Shown here: piece after piece, positions 24,355 to 30,404 of the stretch
How the letters are laid out: each line of letters opens with the position of its first letter
Position numbering within the stretch: position 1 is the first letter of the stretch
Virus record (IMG/VR): IMGVR_UViG_3300049919_000235
Span: 1 to 33,117 of that record
Strand: one strand, 5' to 3'
DNA from: a virus
Length of the DNA stretch: 33,117 bases
Notes under the pieces: generated by a model
Databases searched by the model: none
What the model saw: the letters and a program-made list of their open reading frames with translations, nothing else
What the model was told of the DNA's origin: nothing
Program-made: the position numbers and the translations under genes

Positions 24355-24752
24355 TCGTCGTCTTTATTCCAAATGTCACGCTTTATGGCATTGTGGTGTT
24401 CGCTGGTAAATTCAGGATCTTCATCTTTTAGAAGATAATATATTGCTGCTAGGTCCAACAAACTATTTTCTTCGCTTAAGAACTCTAAACGATATTTTAT
24501 AAGGTGTAATATTGAAACGGCTCCAACCAAATCTTGACTCTTGTTAATACCATCAATAGCAGTGTTTACCAAGTCTTTTAAATTACCTTCCGACAACTTC
24601 ATGCCAACAAATCTATCTGCTCTTGCGGCACTTACACCCCTTGAAGGAGACAAATCTAATATATTTTTGTATGAATAAAATTCTTGTCCTGTTTTACTTT
24701 TGTAAACCAATTCTAAATTAGTTTCTTTTGAGTTGTCAACTTTGTTTTTCAT
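24216..24752 (-). CDS. Tail assembly chaperone (gpG-like)
   Basis: A 178-residue helical protein starting at ATG 24752, the first gene of the tail transcript. It is acidic with long amphipathic helices. Its end overlaps a second reading frame in the -1 register. Together with position right before the tape measure, this makes it the gpG-like partner of the tail assembly chaperone pair. It is preceded by a terminator and a TACATTTGC promoter, so the tail module is transcribed separately from the packaging module. It has no enzymatic motif. Confidence 0.85.
   Translation of the reverse strand: MKNKVDNSKETNLELVYKSKTGQEFYSYKNILDLSPSRGVSAARADRFVGMKLSEGNLKDLVNTAIDGINKSQDLVGAVSILHLIKYRLEFLSEENSLLDLAAIYYLLKDEDPEFTSEHHNAIKRDIWNKDDECRSFFLHIAIGLTKRFSDTPEEDLMKFLNQTKEISERIYQFIPRS
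24337..24345 (-). promoter_or_regulatory. Programmed -1 frameshift site (T9 slippery run)
   Basis: On the minus strand a run of nine T follows codons for CRS in the chaperone gene. It can be read AGT TTT TTT TTG in the 0 frame, and TTT-TTT slippage by one base leads into the downstream open frame (TTT GCA CAT). The preceding stop in the -1 frame (TAA, near 24370) and the later end of the 0 frame (24216) define an overlap that exactly contains this run. Confidence 0.83.
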
Positions 24753-24772
24753 TTTTTTGATTTATTTGTAAA

Positions 24773-24781
24773 GCAAATGTA
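24773..24781 (-). promoter_or_regulatory. Bacteroidota-type promoter for the tail operon
   Basis: Minus strand reads TACATTTGC, matching the TAnnTTTG(C/T) -7 element, right after the terminator at 24788-24816. A TTG is present 16 bases upstream, slightly closer than ideal. The leader before the ATG (24752) would be only about 15 nt. Confidence 0.68.
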
Positions 24782-24782
24782 A

Positions 24783-24816
24783 TGAAAAAAGCCTCCACAA
24801 TACATCGGGAGGCTTT
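24783..24816 (-). terminator. Terminator after the large terminase
   Basis: A perfect 9-bp stem (AAAGCCTCC at 24788-24796 with GGAGGCTTT at 24808-24816) has an 11-base loop and is followed by T-rich sequence on both strands. It separates the packaging operon from the tail operon. Confidence 0.87.
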
Positions 24817-24868
24817 GGTTTTTTTATTGAATTAAACGGGTTAATTTCAAAACGCTTGGCAAATTTAG

Positions 24869-26152
24869 TTATAATTTTACTTTGACAAAGTATTTAAAGA
24901 AAGAATTTAAGTAATAACGCCAACAATCTAGTAAATGGGTTTGGTGTTTATCCTTATCCTTATCTATTTCGCCTTTTGAATTAACTTCTACGTACTGTAA
25001 ATCTTCTATTAGAAATACGCATTCAGGATGTACATAAATGCTAGGGTGTCTTAACAGCAATGAATTACATAAAACCCTGCTATCTTTTATTAACGGGTTA
25101 GCGCCTGGAACAACTACTTGCCTATCAGTTAAACCAAGTTCTGTTTTTATTATAGTGTAATAGTTTTGACCATCCTTAGTCATGGCGCTTCTATTTTTAC
25201 CTGAGGCATCGCCTGTAACTATCATATAGTAATCACCAAGCTTAGCGTTTATCCTATCACATAATTGCCATATATCAGAGTTTGATAATCTAAATTCATA
25301 CCTCGTGTAAATGTAAGAGTGATCCTTTGGGTGTTGTGAGGCTATGCATGTTATCGGGTCTACGTTAAAGTCAAAGGATAAATAAACTGGCTCTTCGTGG
25401 TTTAGTTCGCCCATATCTTTAATATGGGTTGTAGGGTTAAACGAATAGCAGTATGGCATATCAACATCTATAATATCCCAATTACCTTTAACAAACCGCT
25501 CGTACGTTATTAAATCAAGTGTTTCTAAGGCGTCCTTGTAAGATTGTGGTAAATGTGGGTTATCATCCATCATTGCAGGAATAAAGCAATAAGGTTCTTT
25601 TAGCTCACCTTTTTTACTTGGTGTAATAAATGTTTTTTTTGGCCATCTTTGGGTAGGGTTTCCTGTAACTAACACCAACGTTGGTGGGTATGGTTCTATA
25701 ATGTGACGCCCAGCTCTAAGTTTACACTTTTCAAATGTTTTTTCTTGAAGCTCTTGCCCTTCCTCTAAAAGGAATCCATTAACCTCCAAACCATCAAACT
25801 TTGTCAAATCTTTATCGGATGAAAACCCTTCGCCCATAAACATTATGATTGATCCGTTTGTAAACCTCGCGGTGTTATCTACTATTCTTCCATCCTTTAA
25901 AAATCGTTTGGGGCATATCTTATAAAACGTTGGGTATGTAGTTTTTTTTAATTTGCCTAAATCTTTACGTATAACACACCATCTAGAACCAGGGTAAATC
26001 TTACATAATAATATTAATAAAGCTAAGCCAACGTACGTTTTACCGCCACCAGCAGCACCGCCATAAAATATATATCTAAACACACCACTTAAACAAGCAA
26101 CTAAAAACTTTTCCTGTTTTTCGTGTGGTTTAAATATTACTTCCTTTTCCAT
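24869..26152 (-). CDS. Large terminase subunit (ATPase-nuclease)
   Basis: A 427-residue DNA packaging motor. The ATPase domain has Walker A GGAAGGGKT (31-39), Walker B VNGFLLEEGQ (124-133) with catalytic Glu, and the coupling motif LVTGNPTQ (161-168). The RNase H-like nuclease domain has YLSFDFNVDP (D261/D265), VTGDASG (D315) and HLLDCWRYY (406-414, D409), giving all the metal-binding acids. It cuts concatemeric DNA and pumps it through the portal. It begins inside the stop of the TET/JBP-like gene (TAATG) and so is translationally coupled to the modification cassette. Length and motifs are complete. Confidence 0.96.
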   Translation of the reverse strand: MEKEVIFKPHEKQEKFLVACLSGVFRYIFYGGAAGGGKTYVGLALLILLCKIYPGSRWCVIRKDLGKLKKTTYPTFYKICPKRFLKDGRIVDNTARFTNGSIIMFMGEGFSSDKDLTKFDGLEVNGFLLEEGQELQEKTFEKCKLRAGRHIIEPYPPTLVLVTGNPTQRWPKKTFITPSKKGELKEPYCFIPAMMDDNPHLPQSYKDALETLDLITYERFVKGNWDIIDVDMPYCYSFNPTTHIKDMGELNHEEPVYLSFDFNVDPITCIASQHPKDHSYIYTRYEFRLSNSDIWQLCDRINAKLGDYYMIVTGDASGKNRSAMTKDGQNYYTIIKTELGLTDRQVVVPGANPLIKDSRVLCNSLLLRHPSIYVHPECVFLIEDLQYVEVNSKGEIDKDKDKHQTHLLDCWRYYLNSFFKYFVKVKL

Positions 26153-26934
26153 TAATCTAAGCCTTTGAACGCTTTTAATGGGTAAAATACAAGGCTATTC
26201 CTATAACCATCTTTTTTTGTTGGGATTATCGGCGTTACACCATGGACATTTTTCCAAGCAGGATAAACTAGCATAGAATTGTCACAGCTATCCATGGTTG
26301 CCCAATAATCAGGGACCGTTGTGTTTCCGCCTGTAGCGTTTTGTTTCTTTGCTATGATAACGTTAACACAATCTACCAAGTTACCAGCGTCTCGATGAAA
26401 TGGTGCTGAAATGTTATAATTTGAAATACTAGATGTGAATAGTTTACCGAACCTCCATTTTTCAGGAATGTTTTCTTCTATTATTTTCTTTTGCTTTTCA
26501 TAAACATCAGGCAATATTTTGCGGATTAATTCTTCGGACTCATAGCAAGCTAATATCATTGCCTTTATAAAGTTAGTTGCGGTTGGGTGTGAATGAACGC
26601 TTGATATCGTCGGATAAGGCCTTCTCATATGTGGCTTTGGAGGAACAGAACCAATAATTGTAGAGTATTGAAGTACCTCGTTTTCTTTACTATGTAATCC
26701 TGAAGAACGTTTCATTTCAGACTTTGGAACTCTTTTGCTTCTTAGTTCCTTGTTAGCAATATCAACGTACTTATATAACATTTCAGAATGTTCCTTTATG
26801 TTTCTAATATAAAACCCAATAGGCTCGTCATTAAAGTAAAATATAGAATCCTCTGTTACATTAGGCTCTATTGGCCCACAAATATCACCTATTTTTGTTT
26901 CGTGAGGTATTTCTATTAAATCAATTCTTTTCAT
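26152..26934 (-). CDS. TET/JBP-like Fe(II)/2-oxoglutarate dioxygenase
   Basis: A 260-residue protein whose C-terminal half is a double-stranded beta-helix dioxygenase of the TET/JBP class. It has SNYNISAPFHRDAGN, giving the iron-binding HxD (H180, D182), a GGNTTVPDY stretch (202-210) that matches the 'GGxLxxPxY' strand typical of this family, the distal iron ligand H231 in WKNVHGVTPI, and R245 (YRNSLVFYP), which would bind 2-oxoglutarate. Members hydroxylate methylated pyrimidines in DNA. In phages, TET homologues are known to sit with glycosyltransferases and act on replicated DNA. Here its ATG overlaps the glycosyltransferase stop and its stop overlaps the terminase start. The substrate (5mC or thymine) is not visible here. 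Confidence 0.88.
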   Translation of the reverse strand: MKRIDLIEIPHETKIGDICGPIEPNVTEDSIFYFNDEPIGFYIRNIKEHSEMLYKYVDIANKELRSKRVPKSEMKRSSGLHSKENEVLQYSTIIGSVPPKPHMRRPYPTISSVHSHPTATNFIKAMILACYESEELIRKILPDVYEKQKKIIEENIPEKWRFGKLFTSSISNYNISAPFHRDAGNLVDCVNVIIAKKQNATGGNTTVPDYWATMDSCDNSMLVYPAWKNVHGVTPIIPTKKDGYRNSLVFYPLKAFKGLD

Positions 26935-27665
26935 TTTACGATTTTTTTATAATGTTTAGCCAATTCTTTTAGCTTTAATTTAGCATCAAACCTTCCCCCT
27001 TTATAATTAGGCAAAGCAAAAGGGTGCCATTCTAATATTAATTTTGTTGCTGATATATTGTCTTTATTTATTTTGTAATCCTCGTTTAAACCCCCTTTAT
27101 TTTCTCCTATTCCTGGGGACGAAATGCCGATTTTGTTAAATCTTAAAACACCTTTACCATATTTGATGCATTGTAGAATAAAATCCCTATCCTCCTTTAA
27201 ATCAAATTCACCTCTGTAACGCCATTTTATTTTTGGTATATGAAGTATTACGCATTGCTCTACAGTTGCAGAATTAATACTGTATGTTTTATCTGCTACC
27301 CAAATGAATCGGTTATAGTTGAATCCGTATACCTCGTAATTAAGTGTTTTTATCTTCTCAAACACGTCTAAGAACATGAATCCACTTTGCCTTACATTCT
27401 TACCGTTTATGTATTTGTAAAAAGCAACTACATCATCATCACAAAATATAACCCATTCGTGGTTATTTAATTTGGCATAATCAAGCATGTAATTACGTAC
27501 ATAGGATATACCAATGTTATTTCTTTCTATACTTACTTTATTAGGAACATCGTATAAGTCAATTTCTTGTGGCTCTATAAAATGAATAACTTCTATTCCT
27601 ACTTCTTCAAATATCTTGTAAGTTAAAGTTGCTGGCCTGCCCTTGCTAGGTATGTAGCAAATCAT
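26931..27665 (-). CDS. TET-associated glycosyltransferase (TAGT family)
   Basis: A 244-residue glycosyltransferase of the GT-A-like class described next to phage TET enzymes. The N-terminal signature IPSKGR (5-10), a conserved NIGISYVRNYML (50-61) with a basic residue, then WVIFCDDDV (71-79) with the metal-binding DDD, and a later EFDLKEDRDF (about 153-162) that would provide the catalytic acid, are all present. TAGT proteins are thought to attach a sugar to the hydroxymethyl base produced by the dioxygenase. The gene overlaps the ParB-like gene by 20 nt and the dioxygenase by 4 nt (ATGA), so the three are coupled. Confidence 0.85.
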   Translation of the reverse strand: MICYIPSKGRPATLTYKIFEEVGIEVIHFIEPQEIDLYDVPNKVSIERNNIGISYVRNYMLDYAKLNNHEWVIFCDDDVVAFYKYINGKNVRQSGFMFLDVFEKIKTLNYEVYGFNYNRFIWVADKTYSINSATVEQCVILHIPKIKWRYRGEFDLKEDRDFILQCIKYGKGVLRFNKIGISSPGIGENKGGLNEDYKINKDNISATKLILEWHPFALPNYKGGRFDAKLKLKELAKHYKKIVK

Positions 27666-28257
27666 TCTTTTGTTTTATATCTTTTAGTTTGTCAATTAAG
27701 TATTTTCCTATATACAGATTCTTTTGCCTGCAGTACTTTACTAAATTCTGAGCTTCTTCGTAATCAGATGGCTCAAATTCAATTTGGATAGCCTTTCGGA
27801 TTCCAGTCTTAAATTTATCAATCTCGTTGTTTAGTTCTGAACCGCTTAACAAGCCAATATTTGAGCTCTCTTCCTCTTGATCAATAGTTATATTCATATC
27901 GAAGTCTATAACTATATCATCAAAATACAAATCTATTAGTTCACCGTCAAACTCACCAGCATGAGTATTACCGATTAGCATGTATTCCTTTGCCTCTTGC
28001 TCGGTTAATGGTCTACTTGGTACCCTAACATCAATCTTTTCGTTTTTTCGACCTATCATACCAAGTACGGTTACGCGTTGGTTTCCTGTAATTAAGGTAT
28101 TATCAGTATTGATTACGGGTATTTCAGCAAGGTTAAACTTATTTAAACTATCCTCCAATGCCTTTAGCTTTTCAGGTTTTATTTTACGTGGGTTAATTTC
28201 TGACTTCAACAAGTCCGATACTTTTCGTTTTTCTGTTTTCCAGGTTAAATCTGTCAT
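27646..28257 (-). CDS. ParB/sulfiredoxin-fold protein
   Basis: A 203-residue protein with a ParB N-terminal domain: INPRK (21-25), a helix with LEDSLNKF, then PVINTDNTLITGNQRVTVL (47-65) with the GNxR core of the family, followed by an N-T-H-x-G-E-F-D motif (about 97-104) often seen in phage versions. These can be nucleotide-dependent DNA clamps or nucleases. Homologues are found beside phage DNA-modification genes. I start it at ATG 28257; the frame stays open to 28356 but the earlier part overlaps the upstream gene and does not look like ParB. Its C-terminal half is helical and may bind DNA or the partner enzymes. Confidence 0.83.
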   Translation of the reverse strand: MTDLTWKTEKRKVSDLLKSEINPRKIKPEKLKALEDSLNKFNLAEIPVINTDNTLITGNQRVTVLGMIGRKNEKIDVRVPSRPLTEQEAKEYMLIGNTHAGEFDGELIDLYFDDIVIDFDMNITIDQEEESSNIGLLSGSELNNEIDKFKTGIRKAIQIEFEPSDYEEAQNLVKYCRQKNLYIGKYLIDKLKDIKQKNDLLHT

Positions 28258-28321
28258 GGTTTTTGCTGTTTTGTAGTAAATACTGGTGTCTTTCCGATGA
28301 ACAAAACGCACCAATGGTTTT

Positions 28322-28606
28322 TTAATATGATAAAAATAAGGTTTCAAATGTATCAAAAGCGCAATCTATTACAAATTCTTCGCCTGAACCCCTTAAAACT
28401 ATACATGTTTTATCTAGTATGTCCGAATCTTCGTATGAGGATGGTCTAAAACCTGCTACATCTTGTGGGTCAAATACAAATGGAACAATTTGTGATTCTT
28501 CTTTTGCATCAATACCTAAATCTTGTAATACATTGCTTACGATTTGAATTGTAGTCTTAAAGAATACTTTCCCGTAATTATTTCTTATTGCCTGTATTTT
28601 TTTCAT
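28322..28606 (-). CDS. 94-residue hypothetical protein in the packaging operon
   Basis: A compact alpha/beta protein with a basic N-terminus (KKIQAIRNNYGKVFF), an acidic middle and a C-terminal hydrophobic end. Positions 42-60 hold PFVFDPQDVAGFRPSS, which may be a small conserved motif, but I do not recognise it. It starts 13 nt after the structured RNA element, so its translation could be controlled by it. Function unknown. Confidence 0.72.
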   Translation of the reverse strand: MKKIQAIRNNYGKVFFKTTIQIVSNVLQDLGIDAKEESQIVPFVFDPQDVAGFRPSSYEDSDILDKTCIVLRGSGEEFVIDCAFDTFETLFLSY

Positions 28607-28616
28607 GTTTTTTTTT

Positions 28617-28777
28617 ATAAATAAGTAGCTCTGTGGCGTCGCACCACCCCTTCGGAATACGAGTAGGTATTGAAACCTAGCTTTTTAGAGGTAGCCAACC
28701 TTCCGATGTAAACCTACTCGTTAAACGGTCATGTCATGCCTTTTTAACGTTGCCCTTCACTATCGGCTACTTATTTT
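28617..28777 (-). ncRNA. Unclassified structured intercistronic RNA element
   Basis: The 177-nt gap between two packaging genes is almost wholly enclosed by a perfect 11-bp helix (minus-strand AAATAAGTAGC at 28776-28766 with GCTACTTATTT at 28629-28619). Inside is another perfect 10-bp helix (28659-28668 with 28712-28721), a 5-bp hairpin at 28633-28647 that includes one U-G pair only possible in minus-strand RNA, and a 6-bp pairing (28652-28657 with 28701-28706) that crosses the 10-bp helix and would form a pseudoknot. It has no ORF and ends 12 nt before the next ATG. No known riboswitch, ribozyme or tRNA signature matches. It could also act as a DNA site for small terminase. Confidence 0.55.
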
Positions 28778-28783
28778 ATTTAT

Positions 28784-28948
28784 TTAGCCCTTTATAAACT
28801 CTGGTGTTTGAAACGATTGAATGCCTTCTACTAATTCACATTCAGTTGAGTTTACAATTACCGTTACGTGTGGATTAAAGTTTTCAGCCAAATATTTCAT
28901 TAATGGCTTACAAGATTCTTCAAATTGTTTACGCTGTTCTTCGTTCAT
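28784..28948 (-). CDS. 54-residue conserved-looking phage protein
   Basis: An intact frame from ATG 28948 to TAA 28784. It starts MNEEQRKQFEESC with an acidic helix containing KPLMKYLAENFNPH, then TVIVNSTECELVEG, a short strand-helix ending. I recall very similar small proteins widely in Bacteroidota phages and prophages near terminase or lysis genes, so it is very likely real; no function is established. It begins 21 nt after the small terminase and stops 7 nt before the structured RNA. Confidence 0.75.
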   Translation of the reverse strand: MNEEQRKQFEESCKPLMKYLAENFNPHVTVIVNSTECELVEGIQSFQTPEFIKG

Positions 28949-28969
28949 GATCTTTTGTTTTAATTTTAA

Positions 28970-29458
28970 TTAAAATTCAATTTCTTTACCTCCAATGACA
29001 AACACCTGTTTCTTAACAGGTTCGTCATTATCCTGTTCCCTGTACCCAGTTCCAGGCTTATTAAACATGGCTTGGTCAGCAACCTTTAAAGCAAATATGA
29101 TGGCGCCTGTGCTTGGTGGGTAATACTTCTTTACAGTTTTTAACTTTGACACTTTAGCTTTACCATCTGCTCCAACGGTGTACTCTTTTGTTTCCTCGTC
29201 CATGTGGAAACCTGTTAGAAGCCTTCCAAAGCCATTAAGGGCTATTTCTTTTAAGACTTCAACCCTTTCGCTCATCGCAATTTTCTGGGCCTCCTTATAC
29301 AGCTCGGAAACTTCGGATATTCTTGTACGCCACTCAAAGAACGTTCTTACTAGTACCCCTTCTGAATTCGCGGCACTTTCAATAGTATGGTTACCTAATG
29401 CGTATATGTCGCATATGCGTTTAGCCTTATCTATTTTTTCATCTTTTGTTAGAAACAC
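28970..29458 (-). CDS. Small terminase subunit
   Basis: A 162-residue protein with an N-terminal helix-turn-helix region (about 23-50; TIESAANSEGV...FFEWRTRISEV), then a Tyr/Lys-rich helix, a short beta hairpin region and a C-terminal segment with VKKYYPPSTGAIIFALK, typical of small terminases, which recognise the packaging site and regulate the large subunit. The start codon is GTG at 29458; no ATG is available in the early frame. It is the first gene after the promoter at 29481-29489. Function from homology pattern and from the large terminase downstream. Confidence 0.85.
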   Translation of the reverse strand: MFLTKDEKIDKAKRICDIYALGNHTIESAANSEGVLVRTFFEWRTRISEVSELYKEAQKIAMSERVEVLKEIALNGFGRLLTGFHMDEETKEYTVGADGKAKVSKLKTVKKYYPPSTGAIIFALKVADQAMFNKPGTGYREQDNDEPVKKQVFVIGGKEIEF

Positions 29459-29480
29459 GGTTTTAAGTTAGGTTATCCCG

Positions 29481-29489
29481 ACAAATATA
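29481..29489 (-). promoter_or_regulatory. Bacteroidota-type promoter for the packaging operon
   Basis: Minus strand reads TATATTTGT, the TAnnTTTG(C/T) -7 element, in the 44-nt gap before small terminase. No TTG is present at the right spacing, only a T-rich stretch, so strength is uncertain. It would transcribe the terminase subunits and the base-modification cassette as one unit down to the terminator at 24788. Confidence 0.65.
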
Positions 29490-29502
29490 TAAAAATATCC
29501 GT

Positions 29503-29712
29503 TTAAACTAAAAACAAAGCTTTTGGATACGCTTTTGTTGTCTTGGGTATAATTGATTTGAATTTATAATTTATGCATTTAGGGCTGTTCTGTTTGTCTA
29601 ATCTTAGTTTTTCAAGCTCCCAGTATTTTTTACGTTTTTCTAAGGCTATTTTGCTTGGTCTACCAACCTTCCAAACCTCATAGTATGGGTTGTCAATATT
29701 AAATAGTTCCAC
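29503..29712 (-). CDS. 69-residue basic protein with AT-hook-like motif
   Basis: A small protein beginning MELFNIDNPYYEVW, with a KVGRPSK sequence (15-21) that resembles an AT-hook/GRP minor-groove motif, then a Lys-rich helix. It begins at a GTG and lies just before the packaging promoter. It could be a DNA-binding regulator or packaging accessory. The motif is short and could be coincidental. Confidence is moderate because the start is not ATG. Confidence 0.6.
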   Translation of the reverse strand: MELFNIDNPYYEVWKVGRPSKIALEKRKKYWELEKLRLDKQNSPKCINYKFKSIIPKTTKAYPKALFLV

Positions 29713-29755
29713 GAATCTTTGGTTTTAACGATTTGTTATTATTAAATTCTATTAT

Positions 29756-29866
29756 TTATTCTTCGGTAAAATTGGAGTAAACAAGTGGGTTAAGCTGTTT
29801 TAATGGTTTCTGTTTAAAACATTCGTCCAAAGTGTTTTTAAATTTTTTACCTTTTTCAAATAGCAT
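29756..29866 (-). CDS. 36-residue small ORF after a terminator
   Basis: A short frame starting with an ATG at 29866, 23 nt downstream of a strong terminator hairpin, and ending at a TAA near 29756. It reads like a small basic-to-neutral peptide (LFEKGKKFKNTLDECFKQ...). A longer reading of the same frame runs upstream from a TTG through the hairpin and is rejected. No promoter is visible after the terminator, so expression would need read-through. Confidence 0.4.
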   Translation of the reverse strand: MLFEKGKKFKNTLDECFKQKPLKQLNPLVYSNFTEE

Positions 29867-29885
29867 TTTGTTGTTTTTAGAGTTT

Positions 29886-29981
29886 ATACAAAAAACCCCC
29901 ACTGTTATAGTAGGGGTTCTTTTTTGCAGATAAGTTGACAACCTTAACCTTGGCGACTTTTTAAGTCTTTTAGGAATCTGC
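29886..29981 (-). ncRNA. Candidate small RNA (promoter, structured core, terminator)
   Basis: Downstream of the promoter at 29986-29994 the minus-strand sequence starts with GCAGAT (29981-29976), which pairs perfectly with ATCTGC (29931-29926). Inside is a 5-bp GACTT/AAGTC hairpin with a three-base loop (29955-29967). Directly after the closing helix comes the terminator. No sizeable start-initiated ORF is present within. The expected start point matches the first base of the closing helix, and total length is about 95 nt. It could be a regulatory sRNA, or a leader with attenuation for the small ORF at 29756. Confidence 0.5.
29890..29925 (-). terminator. Strong bidirectional-looking terminator
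   Basis: A 10-bp stem with one G-U pair (AACCCCTACT/AGTGGGGGTT on the minus strand) and a five-base loop, flanked by runs of T on both strands. It would end the candidate small RNA and insulate the packaging region from the lysis-like genes. Confidence 0.85.
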
Positions 29982-29985
29982 GATT

Positions 29986-29994
29986 GCAAATATA
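29986..29994 (-). promoter_or_regulatory. Bacteroidota-type promoter before the candidate sRNA
   Basis: Minus strand reads TATATTTGC, a perfect TAnnTTTG(C/T) -7 element, immediately past the stop (29997) of the preceding gene. TTG is seen only 11 bases upstream, too close to be a standard -33 box. Confidence 0.65.
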
Positions 29995-29996
29995 TA

Positions 29997-30404
29997 TTAT
30001 TTAAGCAATTCTGCGTTTATTATTTCTGCATTAATAAGTGTGTTTACCTCTTTTTTAGCTTGGTCTATCGCTTCGTTATAATACCTGCTCATGTTATCGA
30101 GCATAATGAGCGATTGTTTTGTTGAAACTCCGTTTATTCTTACTGTTAAATCAGTATTTATTGGCTTTTTAAATAAGTTTTGAGTAGATAAACCATAAAT
30201 AGGATAAACATTATGCTTATGATCGTCACAATAGAATAAATCTTGTTGTTCTTCTTTTTGAGCTTCGTTTGTTTCTACTATTAACCTAACATTTATTGTT
30301 TGTTTATTGCTTAATAATTTTTCAGCAATATGATTTATCACGCTTAACTCTTTTTGATAGTCAAGTATAGTAGCTGTTAATTGGTTTATTATTTCGTAGT
30401 TCAT
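29997..30404 (-). CDS. 135-residue hypothetical protein
   Basis: A mostly helical protein: an N-terminal helix (residues 1-30), a short Tyr/Cys-containing middle (FYCDDHKHNVYPIYG, about 57-71) and a long C-terminal helix. It begins within the preceding stop (TAATG), so it is coupled to the membrane protein. The region suggests lysis or DNA-metabolism accessory genes. The CDDH and surrounding His might bind metal, but no known family is evident. Confidence 0.68.
   Translation of the reverse strand: MNYEIINQLTATILDYQKELSVINHIAEKLLSNKQTINVRLIVETNEAQKEEQQDLFYCDDHKHNVYPIYGLSTQNLFKKPINTDLTVRINGVSTKQSLIMLDNMSRYYNEAIDQAKKEVNTLINAEIINAELLK

Noticed and set aside
28664-28679. tRNA-like T arm (5-bp stem, TTCAATA loop) on the minus strand
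   Set aside because: No matching acceptor stem, D arm or anticodon arm is placed around it, and its stem competes with the perfect 10-bp helix; kept only as part of the unclassified RNA.
29867-29989. Upstream extension of the small ORF (77 residues from a TTG at 29989)
   Set aside because: It would be coded across the terminator hairpin and through the candidate RNA, begins with TTG and has the composition of a hairpin read in frame. Only the part after ATG 29866 is kept.
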